Assembly (NCBI GenBank): GCA_947095585.1
Contig: OX352766.1
Span: 22,186,939 to 22,250,938, forward strand
Origin: Nephrocerus scutellatus
Lineage: Eukaryota > Arthropoda > Insecta > Diptera > Pipunculidae
Direction of reading: 5' to 3'
DNA: 64,000 nucleotides
Under the pieces are notes generated by a model. It had not been told where the DNA came from. It worked only from the letters and a program-made list of their open reading frames with translations, and did no database searches. Below, in pieces: positions 1 through 14,200 of the stretch (positions are counted from its first letter, which is position 1; every line of letters begins with the position of its first letter). A program made the position numbers and the translations under genes.

Positions 1-452
1 AGCTCCTAATTTCTTGACCTTCTCAATTGCAATATATAACGCACTTAGTTCGAAGTTCAATTGTTTCATCAAAGGATTGTTTTAGAATTAAAAATTAAAT
101 TAAATTTGAAACTTGGAATCATTTCATAAAATTAACTTACAAAATGCATATTATAGAGCTCCTAATTTCTTGACCTTCTCAATTGCAATATATAACGCAC
201 TTATTTCGAAGTTCAATTATTTCATCAAATGATTGTTTTAGAATTAAAAATTAAATTAAATTTGAAACTTGGAATCATTTCATAAAATTAACTTACAAAA
301 TGCATATTATAGAGCTCGTAATTTCTTGACCTTCTCAACTGTAATATATAACGCAGTTATTTCGAAGTCCAATTGTGTCATCAAAGGACTGTTTTAAAAT
401 TAAACATTCATTCAAATTTTCATAAAATGAACTTACAAAATGCATATTATAG

Positions 453-1604
453 AGCTCGTAATTTCTTGACCTTCTCAATTGCAATATATAACGCACTTAT
501 TTCGAAGTTCAATTGTTTCACCAAAGGATGCATATTATAGAGCTCGTAATTTCTCGACCTTCTCAACTGTAATATATAACGCACTTATTTCGAAGTCCAA
601 TTGTGTCATCAAAGGACTGTTTTAAAATTAAAAATTCATTCAAATTTTCATTAAATGAACTTACAAAATGCATATTATAGAGCTCGTAATTTCTTGACCT
701 TCTCAATTGCAATATATAACGCACTTATTTCGAAGTTCAATTGTTTCATCAAAGGATTGTTTTAGAATTAAAAATTAAATTAAATTTGAAACTTGGAATC
801 ATTTCATAAAATTAACTTACAAAATGCATATTATAGAGCTCGTAATTTCTTGACCTTCTCAATTGCAATATATAACGCACTTATTTCGAAGTTCAATTGT
901 TTCACCAAAGGATGCATATTATAGAGCTCGTAATTTCTCGACCTTCTCAACTGTAATATATAACGCACTTATTTCGAAGTCCAATTGTGTCATCAAAGGA
1001 CTGTTTTAAAATTAAAAATTCATTCAAATTTTCATTAAATGAACTTACAAAATGCATATTATAGAGCTCGTAATTTCTTGACCTTCTCAATTGCAATATA
1101 TAACGCACTTATTTCGAAGTTCAATTGTTTCATCAAAGGATTGTTTTAGAATTAAAAATTAAATTAAATTTGAAACTTGGAATCATTTCATAAAATTAAC
1201 TTACAAAATGCATATTATAGAGCTCGTAATTTCTTGACCTTCTCAATTGCAATATATAACGCACTTATTTCGAAGTTCAATTGTTTCACCAAAGGATGCA
1301 TATTATAGAGCTCGTAATTTCTCGACCTTCTCAACTGTAATATATAACGCACTTATTTCGAAGTCCAATTGTGTCATCAAAGGACTGTTTTAAAATTAAA
1401 AATTCATTCAAATTTTCATTAAATGAACTTACAAAATGCATATTATAGAGCTCGTAATTTCTTGACCTTCTCAATTGCAATATATAACGCACTTATTTCG
1501 AAGTTCAATTGTTTCATCAAAGGATTGTTTTAGAATTAAAAATTAAATTAAATTTGAAACTTGGAATCATTTCATAAAATTAACTTACAAAATGCATATT
1601 ATAG
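453..1604. repeat. Three 384-bp higher-order repeats (88+140+156)
   Basis: Monomer starts at 453, 541, 681, 837, 925, 1221 and 1605 give the repeating length pattern 88, 140, 156 bp. Each 384-bp unit contains one truncated monomer (ending CACCAAAGGATGCATATT), one 140-bp monomer and one full monomer. The same truncated monomer type reappears singly near 2740 and 5870. Confidence 0.92.
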
Positions 1605-4600
1605 AGCTCCTAATTTCTTGACCTTCTCAATTGCAATATATAACGCACTTATTTCGAAGTTCAATTGTTTCATCAAAGGATTGTTTTAGAATTAAAAATT
1701 AAATTTGAAACTTGGAATCATTTCATAAAATTAACTTACAAAATGCATATTATAGAGCTCGTAATTTCCTGACCTTCTCAACTGTAATATATAACGCACT
1801 TATTTCGAAGTCCAATTGTGTCATCAAAGGACTGTTTTAAAATTAAAAATTCATTCAAATTTTCATAAAATGAACTTACAAAATGCATATTATAGAGCTC
1901 GTAATTTCTTGACCTTCTCAATTGCAATATATAACGCACTTATTTCGAAGTTCAATTGTTTCATCAAAGGATTGTTTTAGAATTAAAAATTAAATTAAAT
2001 TTGAAACTTGGAATCATTTCATAAAATTAACTTACAAAGAGCTCGTAATTTCTTGACCTTCTCAACTGTAATATATAACGCAGTTATTTCGATTCCAATT
2101 GTGTCATCAAAGGACTGTTTTAAAATTAAACATTCATTCAAATTTTCATAAAATGAACTTACAAAATGCATATTAAAGAGCTCGTAATTTCTTGACCTTC
2201 TCAATTGCAATATATAACGCACTTATTTCGAAGTTCAATTATTTCATCAAAGGATTGTTTTAGAATTAATAATTAAATTAAATTTGAAACTTGGAATCAT
2301 TTCTTAAAATTACTTACAAAATGCAAATCATTTCATAAAATTAACTTACAAAATGCATATTATAGAGCTCCTAATTTCTTGACCTTCTCAATTGCAATAT
2401 ATAACGCACTTATTTCGAAGTTCAATTGTTTCATCAAAGGATTGTTTTAGAATTAAAAATTAAATTAAATTTGAAACTTGGAATCATTTCATAAAATTAA
2501 CTTACAAAATGCATATTATAGAGCTCCTAATTTCTTGACCTTCTCAATTGCAATATATAACGCAGTTATTCCGAAGTCCAATTGTGTCATCAAAGGACTG
2601 TTTTAAAATTAAAAATTAAATTAAATTTGAAGCTTGGAATCATTTCATAAAATTAACTTACAAAATGCATATTATAGAGCTCGTAATTTCTTGACCTTCT
2701 CAATTGCAATATATAACGCACTTATTTCGAAGTTCAATTGTTTCACCAAAGGATGCATATTATAGAGCTCGTAATTTCTCGACCTTCTCAACTGTAATAT
2801 ATAACGCACTTATTTCGAAGTCCAATTGTGTCATCAAAGGACTGTTTTAAAATTAAAAATTCATTCAAATTTTCATTAAATGAACTTATAAAATGCATAT
2901 TATAGAGCTCGTAATTTCTTGACCTTCTCAATTGCAATATATAACGCACTTATTTCGAAGTTCAATTGTTTCATCGAAGGATTGTTTTAGAATTAAAAAT
3001 TAAATTAAATTTGAAACTTGGAATCATTTCATAAAATTAACTTACAAAATGCATATTATAGAGCTCCTAATTTCTTGACCTTCTCAATTGCAATATATAA
3101 CGCACTTATTTCGAAGTTCAATTGTTTCATCAAAGGATTGTTTTAGAATTAAAAATTAAATTAAATTTGAAACTTGGAATCATTTCATAAAATTAACTTA
3201 CAAAATGCATATTATAGAGCTCGTAATTTCTTGACCTTCTCAACTGTAATATATAACGCACTTATTTCGAAGTCCAATTGTGTCATCAAAGGACTGTTTT
3301 AAAATTAAAAATTCATTCAAATTTTCATAAAATGAACTTACAAAATGCATATTATAGAGCTCGTAATTTCTTGACCTTCTCAATTGCAATATATAACGCA
3401 CTTATTTCGAAGTTCAATTGTTTCATCAAAGGATTGTTTTAGAATTAAAAATTAAATTAAATTTGAAACTTGGAATCATTTCATAAAATTAACTTACAAA
3501 GAGCTCGTAATTTCTTGACCTTCTCAACTGTAATATATAACGCAGTTATTTCGATTCCAATTGTGTCATCAAAGGACTGTTTTAAAATTAAACATTCATT
3601 CAAATTTTCATAAAATGAACTTACAAAATGCATATTAAAGAGCTCGTAATTTCTTGACCTTCTCAATTGCAATATATAACGCAATTATTTCGAAGTTCAA
3701 TTATTTCATCAAAGGATTGTTTTAGAATTAATAATTAAATTAAATTTGAAACTTGGAATCATTTCATAAAATTAACTTACAAAATGCATATTATAGAGCT
3801 CGTAATTTCTTGACATTCTCAACTGTAATATATAACGCACTTATTTCGAAGTCCAATTGTGTCATCAGAGGACTGTTTTAAAATTAAAAATTCATTCAAA
3901 TTTTCATAAAATGAACTTACAAAATGCATATTATAGAGCTCGTAATTTCTTGACCTTCTCAGTTGTAATATATAACTCACTTATTTCGAAGTTCAATTGT
4001 TTCATCAAAGGATTGTTTTAGAATTAAAAATTAAATTAAATTTGAAACTTGGAATCATTTCATAAAATTAACTTACAAAATGCATATTATAGAGCTCGTA
4101 ATTTCTTGACCTTCTCAATTGTAATATATAACGCAGTTATTTCGAAGTCCAATTGTGTCATCAAAGGACTGTTTTAAAATTAAAAATTAAATTAAATTTG
4201 AAACTTGGAATCATTTCATAAAATGAACTTACAAAATGCATATTATAGAGCTCGTAATTTCTTGACCTTCTCAAATGTAATATATAACTCACTTATTTCG
4301 AAGTTCAATTGTTTCATCAAAGGATTGTTTTAGAATTAAAAATTAAATTAAATTTGAAACTTGGAATCATTTCATAAAATTAACTTACAAAATGCATATT
4401 ATAGAGCTCGTAATTTCTTGACCTTCTAAATTGCAATATATAACGCACTTATTTCGAAGTTCACTTGTTTCATCAAAGGATTGTTTTAGAATTAAAAATT
4501 AAATTAAATTTGAAACTTGGAATCATTTCATAAAATTAACTTACAAAATGCATATTATAGAGCTCGTAATTTCTTGACCTTCTCAGTTGTAATATATAAC

Positions 4601-7600
4601 TCACTTATTTCGAAGTTCAATTGTTTCATCAAAGGATTGTTTTAGAATTAAAAATTAAATTAAATTTGAAACTTGGAATCATTTCATAAAATTAACTTAC
4701 AAAATGCATATTATAGAGCTCCTAATTTCTTGACCTTCTCAATTGCAATATATAACGCACTTATTTCGAAGTTCAATTGTTTCATCAAAGGATTGTTTTA
4801 GAATAAAAAATTAAATTTCAAACTTGGAATCATTTCATAAAATTAACTTACAAAATGCATATTATAGAGCTCGTAATTTCCTGACCTTCTCAACTGTAAT
4901 ATATAACGCACTTATTTCGAAGTCCAATTGTGTCATCAAAGGACTGTTTTAAAATTAAAAATTCATTCAAATTTTCATAAAATGAACTTACAAAATGCAT
5001 ATTATAGAGCTCGTAATTTCTTGACCTTCTCAATTGCAATATATAACGCACTTATTTCGAAGTTCAATTGTTTCATCAAAGGATTGTTTTAGAATTAAAA
5101 ATTAAATTAAATTTGAAACTTGGAATCATTTCATAAAATTAACTTACAAAGAGCTCGTAATTTCTTGACCTTCTCAACTGTAATATATAACGCAGTTATT
5201 TCGATTCCAATTGTGTCATCAAAGGACTGTTTTAAAATTAAACATTCATTCAAATTTTCATAAAATGAACTTACAAACTGCATATTAAAGAGCTCGTAAT
5301 TTCTTGACCTTCTCAATTGCAATATATAACGCACTTATTTCGAACTTCAATTATTTCATCAAAGGATTGTTTTAGAATTAATAATTAAATTAAATTTGAA
5401 ACTTGGAATCATTTCATAAAATTAACTTACAAAATGCAAATCATTTCATAAAATTAACTTACAAAATGCATATTATAGAGCTCCTAATTTCTTGACCTTC
5501 TCAATTGCAATATATAACGCACTTATTTCGAAGTTCAATTGTTTCATCAAAGGATTGTTTTAGAATTAAAAATTAAATTATATTTGAAACTTGGAATCAT
5601 TTCATAAAATTAACTTACAAAATGCATATTATAGAGCTCGTAATTTCTTGACCTTCTCAATTGTAATATATAACGCAGTTATTTCGAAGTCCAATTGTGT
5701 CATCAAAGGACTGTTTTAAAATTAAAAATTAAATTAAATTTGAAGCTTGGAATCATTTCATAAAATTAACTTACAAAATGCATATTATAGAGCTCGTAAT
5801 TTCTTGACCTTCTCAATTGCAATATATAACGCACTTATTTCGAAGTTCAATTGTTTCACCAAAGGATGCATATTATAGAGCTCGTAATTTCTCGACCTTC
5901 TCAACTGTAATATATAACGCACTTATTTCGAAGTCCAATTGTGTCATCAAAGGACTGTTTTAAAATTAAAAATTCATTCAAATTTTCATTAAATGAACTT
6001 ACAAAATGCATATTATAGAGCTCGTAATTTCTTGACCTTCTCAATTGCAATATATAACGCACTTATTTCGAAGTTATTAAATTTGAAACTTGGAATCATT
6101 TCATAAAATTAACTTACAAAATGCATATTATAGAGCTCCTAATTTCTTGACCTTCTCAATTGCAATATATAACGCACTTATTTCGAAGTTCAATTGTTTC
6201 ATCAAAGGATTGTTTTAGAATTAAAAATTAAATTAAATTTGAAACTTGGAATCATTTCATAAAATCAACTTACAAAATGCATATTATAGAGCTCGTAATT
6301 TCTTGACCTTCTCAACTGTAATATATAACGCACTTATTTCGAAGTCCAATTGTGTCATCAAAGGACTGTTTTAAAATTAAAAATTCATTCAAATTTTCAT
6401 AAAATGAACTTACAAAATGCATATTATAGAGCTCGTAATTTCTTGACCTTCTCAATTGCAATATATAACGCACTTATTTCGAAGTTCAATTGTTTCATCA
6501 AAGGATTGTTTTAGAATTAAAAATTAAATTAAATTTGAAACTTGGAATCATTTCATAAAATTAACTTACAAAGAGCTCGTAATTTCTTGACCTTCTCAAC
6601 TGTAATATATAACGCAGTTATTTCGATTCCAATTGTGTCATCAAAGGACTGTTTTAAAATTAAACATTCATTCAAATTTTCATAAAATGAACTTACAAAA
6701 TGCATATTAAAGAGCTCGTAATTTCTTGACCTTCTCAATTGCAATATATAACGCAATTATTTCGAAGTTCAATTATTTCATCAAAGGATTGTTTTAGAAT
6801 TAATAATTAAATTAAATTTGAAACTTGGAATCATTTCATAAAATTAACTTACAAAATGCATATTATAGAGCTCGTAATTTCTTGACATTCTCAACTGTAA
6901 TATATAACGCACTTATTTCGAAGTCCAATTGTGTCATCAGAGGACTGTTTTAAAATTAAAAATTCATTCAAATTTTCATAAAATGAACTTACAAAATGCA
7001 TATTATAGAGCTCGTAATTTCTTGACCTTCTCAGTTGTAATATATAACTCACTTATTTCGAAGTTCAATTGTTTCATCAAAGGATTGTTTTAGAATTAAA
7101 AATTAAATTAAATTTGAAACTTGGAATCATTTCATAAAATTAACTTACAAAATGCATATTATAGAGCTCGTAATTTCTTGACCTTCTCAATTGTAATATA
7201 TAACGCAGTTATTTCGAAGTCCAATTGTGTCATCAAAGGACTGTTTTAAAATTAAAAATTAAATTAAATTTGAAACTTGGAATCATTTCATAAAATGAAC
7301 TTACAAAATGCATATTATAGAGCTCGTAATTTCTTGACCTTCTCAGTTGTAATATATAACTCACTTATTTCGAAGTTCAATTGTTTCATCAAAGGATTGT
7401 TTTAGAATTAAAAATTAAATTAAATTTGAAACTTGGAATCATTTCATAAAATTAACTTACAAAATGCATATTATAGAGCTCGTAATTTCTTGACCTTCTA
7501 AATTGCAATATATAACGCACTTATTTCGAAGTTCACTTGTTTCATCAAAGGATTGTTTTAGAATTAAAAATTAAATTAAATTTGAAACTTGGAATCATTT

Positions 7601-8239
7601 CATAAAATTAACTTACAAAATGCATATTATAGAGCTCGTAATTTCTTGACCTTCTCAGTTGTAATATATAACTCACTTATTTCGAAGTTCAATTGTTTCA
7701 TCAAAGGATTGTTTTAGAATTAAAAATTAAATTAAATTTGAAACTTGGAATCATTTCATAAAATTAACTTACAAAGAGCTCGTAATTTCTTGACCTTCTC
7801 AACTGTAATATATAACGCAGTTATTTCGATTCCAATTGTGTCATCAAAGGACTGTTTTAAAATTAAACATTCATTCAAATTTTCATAAAATGAACTTACA
7901 AAATGCATATTAAAGAGCTCGTAATTTCTTGACCTTCTCAATTGCAATATATAACGCACTTATTTCGAAGTTCAATTATTTCATCAAAGGATTGTTTTAG
8001 AATTAATAATTAAATTAAATTTGAAACTTGGAATCATTTCATAAAATTAACTTACAAAATGCATATTATAGAGCTCCTAATTTCTTGACCTTCTCAATTG
8101 CAATATATAACGCACTTATTTCGAAGTTCAATTGTTTCATCAAAGGATTGTTTTAGAATTAAAAATTAAATTAAATTTGAAACTTGGAATCATTTCATAA
8201 AATTAACTTACAAAATGCATATTATAGAGCTCGTAATTT
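1605..8239. repeat. Satellite domain A: irregular higher-order duplications
   Basis: Type I monomers in irregular multi-monomer duplications. A distinctive junction monomer (ACTTACAAAGAGCTCG, lacking ATGCATATTATA) recurs near 2030, 3490, 5145, 6570 and 7770, that is at spacings of 1462, 1650, 1422 and 1203 bp. A second marker (TTGACATTCTC) occurs at 3809 and 6881, 3072 bp apart, showing that multi-kb blocks were copied with gains or losses of whole monomers. Confidence 0.85.
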
Positions 8240-11200
8240 CTTGACATTCTCAACTGTAATATATAACGCACTTATTTCGAAGTCCAATTGTGTCATCAGA
8301 GGACTGTTTTAAAATTAAAAATTCATTCAAATTTTCATAAAATGAACTTACAAAATGCATATTATAGAGCTCGTAATTTCTTGACCTTCTCAGTTGTAAT
8401 ATATAACTCACTTATTTCGAAGTTCAATTGTTTCATCAAAGGATTGTTTTAGAATTAAAAATTAAATTAAATTTGAAACTTGGAATCATTTCATAAAATT
8501 AACTTACAAAATGCATATTATAGAGCTCGTAATTTCTTGACCTTCTCAATTGTAATATATAACGCAGTTATTTCGAAGTCCAATTGTGTCATCAAAGGAC
8601 TGTTTTAAAATTAAAAATTAAATTAAATTTGAAACTTGGAATCATTTCATAAAATGAACTTACAAAATGCATATTATAGAGCTCGTAATTTCTTGACCTT
8701 CTCAATTGTAATATATAACGCAGTTATTTCGAAGTCCAATTGTGTCATCAAAGGACTGTTTTAAAATTAAAAATTAAATTAAATTTGAAACTTGGAATCA
8801 TTTCATAAAATTAACTTACAAAATGCATATTATAGAGCTCCTAATTTCTTGACCTTCTCAATTGCAATATATAACGCACTTATTTCGAAGTTCAATTGTT
8901 TCATCAAAGGATTGTTTTAGAATTAAAAATTAAATTAAATTTGAAACTTGGAATCATTTCATAAAATTAACTTACAAAATGCATATTATAGAGCTCGTAA
9001 TTTCTTGACATTCTCAACTGTAATATATAACGCACTTATTTCGAAGTCCAATTGTGTCATCAGAGGACTGTTTTAAATTTAAAAATTCATTCAAATTTTC
9101 ATAAAATGAACTTACAAAATGCATATTATAGAGCTCGTAATTTCTTGACCTTCTCAGTTGTAATATATAACTCACTTATTTCGAAGTTCAATTGTTTCAT
9201 CAAAGGATTGTTTTAGAATTAAAAATTAAATTAAATTTGAAACTTGGAATCATTTCATAAAATGAACTTACAAAATGCATATTATAGAGCTCGTAATTTC
9301 TTGACCTTCTCAGTTGTAATATATAACTCACTTATTTCGAAGTTCACTTGTTTCATCAAAGGATTGTTTTAGAATTAAAAATTAAATTAAATTTGAAACA
9401 TGGAATCATTTCATAAAATTAACTTACAAAATGCATATTATAGAGCTCGTAATTTCTTGACCTTCTCAATTGCAATATATAACGCAGTTATTTCGAAGTC
9501 CAATTGTGTCATCAAAGGACTGTTTTAAAATTAAAAATTAAATTAAATTTGAAACTTGGAATCATTTTATAAAATGAACTTACAAAATGCATATTATAGA
9601 GCTCGTAATTTCTTGACCTTCTCAATTGCAATATATAACGCACTTATTTTGAAGTTCAATTGTTTCACCAAAGGATTGTTTTAGAATTAAAAATTAAATT
9701 AAATTTGAAACTTGGAATCATTTCATAAAATGAACATACAAAAAGCATATTATAGAGCTCGTAATTTCTTGACCTTCTCAATTGCAATATATAACGCACT
9801 TATTTCGAAGTTCAATTGTTTCATCAAAGGATTGTTTTAGAATTAAAAATTAAATTAAAATTGAAACTTGGAGTCATTTCATAAAATTAACTTACAAAAT
9901 GCATATTATAGAGCTCGTAATTTCTTGACATTCTCAACTGTAATATATAACGCACTTATTTCGAAGTCCAATTGTGTCATCAGAGGACTGTTTTAAAATT
10001 AAAAATTCATTCAAATTTTCATAAAATGAACTTACAAAATGCATATTATAGAGCTCGTAATTTCTTGACCTTCTCAGTTGTAATATATAACTCACTTATT
10101 TCGAAGTTCAATTGTTTCATCAAAGGATTGTTTTAGAATTAAAAATTAAATTAAATTTGAAACTTGGAATCATTTCATAAAATTAACTTACAAAATGCAT
10201 ATTATAGAGCTCGTAATTTCTTGACCTTCTCAATTGTAATATATAACGCAGTTATTTCGAAGTCCAATTGTGTCATCAAAGGACTGTTTTAAAATTAAAA
10301 ATTAAATTAAATTTGAAACTTGGAATCATTTCATAAAATGAACTTACAAAATGCATATTATAGAGCTCGTAATTTCTTGACCTTCTCAATTGTAATATAT
10401 AACGCAGTTATTTCGAAGTCCAATTGTGTCATCAAAGGACTGTTTTAAAATTAAAAATTAAATTAAATTTGAAACTTGGAATCATTTCATAAAATTAACT
10501 TACAAAATGCATATTATAGAGCTCCTAATTTCTTGACCTTCTCAATTGCAATATATAACGCACTTATTTCGAAGTTCAATTGTTTCATCAAAGGATTGTT
10601 TTAGAATTAAAAATTAAATTAAATTTGAAACTTGGAATCATTTCATAAAATTAACTTACAAAATGCATATTATAGAGCTCGTAATTTCTTGACATTCTCA
10701 ACTGTAATATATAACGCACTTATTTCGAAGTCCAATTGTGTCATCAGAGGACTGTTTTAAAATTAAAAATTCATTCAAATTTTCATAAAATGAACTTACA
10801 AAATGCATATTATAGAGCTCGTAATTTCTTGACCTTCTCAGTTGTAATATATAACTCACTTATTTCGAAGTTCAATTGTTTCATCAAAGGATTGTTTTAG
10901 AATTAAAAATTAAATTAAATTTGAAACTTGGAATCATTTCATAAAATGAACTTACAAAATGCATATTATAGAGCTCGTAATTTCTTGACCTTCTCAGTTG
11001 TAATATATAACTCACTTATTTCGAAGTTCACTTGTTTCATCAAAGGATTGTTTTAGAATTAAAAATTAAATTAAATTTGAAACATGGAATCATTTCATAA
11101 AATTAACTTACAAAATGCATATTATAGAGCTCGTAATTTCTTGACCTTCTCAATTGCAATATATAACGCAGTTATTTCGAAGTCCAATTGTGTCATCAAA

Positions 11201-14200
11201 GGACTGTTTTAAAATTAAAAATTAAATTAAATTTGAAACTTGGAATCATTTCATAAAATGAACTTACAAAATGCATATTATAGAGCTCGTAATTTCTTGA
11301 CATTCTCAACTGTAATATATAACGCACTTATTTCGAAGTCCAATTGTGTCATCAGAGGACTGTTTTAAAATTAAAAATTCATTCAAATTTTCATAAAATG
11401 AACTTACAAAATGCATATTATAGAGCTCGTAATTTCTTGACCTTCTCAGTTGTAATATATAACTCACTTATTTCGAAGTTCAATTGTTTCATCAAAGGAT
11501 TGTTTTAGAATTAAAAATTAAATTAAATTTGAAACTTGGAATCATTTCATAAAATTAACTTACAAAATGCATATTATAGAGCTCGTAATTTCTTGACCTT
11601 CTCAATTGTAATATATAACGCAGTTATTTCGAAGTCCAATTGTGTCATCAAAGGACTGTTTTAAAATTAAAAATTAAATTAAATTTGAAACTTGGAATCA
11701 TTTCATAAAATGAACTTACAAAATGCATATTATAGAGCTCGTAATTTCTTGACCTTCTCAATTGTAATATATAACGCAGTTATTTCGAAGTCCAATTGTG
11801 TCATCAAAGGACTGTTTTAAAATTAAAAATTAAATTAAATTTGAAACTTGGAATCATTTCATAAAATTAACTTACAAAATGCATATTATAGAGCTCCTAA
11901 TTTCTTGACCTTCTCAATTGCAATATATAACGCACTTATTTCGAAGTTCAATTGTTTCATCAAAGGATTGTTTTAGAATTAAAAATTAAATTAAATTTGA
12001 AACTTGGAATCATTTCATAAAATTAACTTACAAAATGCATATTATAGAGCTCGTAATTTCTTGACATTCTCAACTGTAATATATAACGCACTTATTTCGA
12101 AGTCCAATTGTGTCATCAGAGGACTGTTTTAAAATTAAAAATTCATTCAAATTTTCATAAAATGAACTTACAAAATGCATATTATAGAGCTCGTAATTTC
12201 TTGACCTTCTCAGTTGTAATATATAACTCACTTATTTCGAAGTTCAATTGTTTCATCAAAGGATTGTTTTAGAATTAAAAATTAAATTAAATTTGAAACT
12301 TGGAATCATTTCATAAAATGAACTTACAAAATGCATATTATAGAGCTCGTAATTTCTTGACCTTCTCAGTTGTAATATATAACTCACTTATTTCGAAGTT
12401 CACTTGTTTCATCAAAGGATTGTTTTAGAATTAAAAATTAAATTAAATTTGAAACATGGAATCATTTCATAAAATTAACTTACAAAATGCATATTATAGA
12501 GCTCGTAATTTCTTGACCTTCTCAATTGCAATATATAACGCAGTTATTTCGAAGTCCAATTGTGTCATCAAAGGACTGTTTTAAAATTAAAAATTAAATT
12601 AAATTTAAAACTTGGAATCATTTCATAAAATGAACTTACAAAATGCATATTATAGAGCTCGTAATTTCTTGACATTCTCAACTGTAATATATAACGCACT
12701 TATTTCGAAGTCCAATTGTGTCATCAGAGGACTGTTTTAAAATTAAAAATTCATTCAAATTTTCATAAAATGAACTTACAAAATGCATATTATAGAGCTC
12801 GTAATTTCTTGACCTTCTCAGTTGTAATATATAACTCACTTATTTCGAAGTTCAATTGTTTCATCAAAGGATTGTTTTAGAATTAAAAATTAAATTAAAT
12901 TTGAAACTTGGAATCATTTCATAAAATTAACTTACAAAATGCATATTATAGAGCTCGTAATTTCTTGACCTTCTCAATTGTAATATATAACGCAGTTATT
13001 TCGAAGTCCAATTGTGTCATCAAAGGACTGTTTTAAAATTAAAAATTAAATTAAATTTGAAACTTGGAATCATTTCATAAAATGAACTTACAAAATGCAT
13101 ATTATAGAGCTCGTAATTTCTTGACCTTCTCAATTGTAATATATAACGCAGTTATTTCGAAGTCCAATTGTGTCATCAAAGGACTGTTTTAAAATTAAAA
13201 ATTAAATTAAATTTGAAACTTGGAATCATTTCATAAAATTAACTTACAAAATGCATATTATAGAGCTCCTAATTTCTTGACCTTCTCAATTGCAATATAT
13301 AACGCACTTATTTCGAAGTTCAATTGTTTCATCAAAGGATTGTTTTAGAATTAAAAATTAAATTAAATTTGAAACTTGGAATCATTTCATAAAATTAACT
13401 TACAAAATGCATATTATAGAGCTCGTAATTTCTTGACATTCTCAACTGTAATATATAACGCACTTATTTCGAAGTCCAATTGTGTCATCAGAGGACTGTT
13501 TTAAAATTAAAAATTCATTCAAATTTTCATAAAATGAACTTACAAAATGCATATTATAGAGCTCGTAATTTCTTGACCTTCTCAGTTGTAATATATAACT
13601 CACTTATTTCGAAGTTCAATTGTTTCATCAAAGGATTGTTTTAGAATTAAAAATTAAATTAAATTTGAAACTTGGAATCATTTCATAAAATGAACTTACA
13701 AAATGCATATTATAGAGCTCGTAATTTCTTGACCTTCTCAGTTGTAATATATAACTCACTTATTTCGAAGTTCACTTGTTTCATCAAAGGATTGTTTTAG
13801 AATTAAAAATTAAATTAAATTTGAAACATGGAATCATTTCATAAAATTAACTTACAAAATGCATATTATAGAGCTCGTAATTTCTTGACCTTCTCAATTG
13901 CAATATATAACGCAGTTATTTCGAAGTCCAATTGTGTCATCAAAGGACTGTTTTAAAATTAAAAATTAAATTAAATTTGAAACTTGGAATCATTTTATAA
14001 AATGAACTTACAAAATGCATATTATAGAGCTCGTAATTTCTTGACCTTCTCAATTGCAATATATAACGCACTTATTTCGAAGTTCAATTGTTTCACCAAA
14101 GGATTGTTTTAGAATTAAAAATTAAATTAAATTTGAAACTTGGAATCATTTCATAAAATGAACATACAAAAAGCATATTATAGAGCTCGTAATTTCTTGA

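Noticed and set aside
2019..7959. Five near-identical 67-residue minus-strand open frames in the satellite
   Set aside because: They cross monomer junctions and recur only because the higher-order repeat recurs; no domain, no codon signal.
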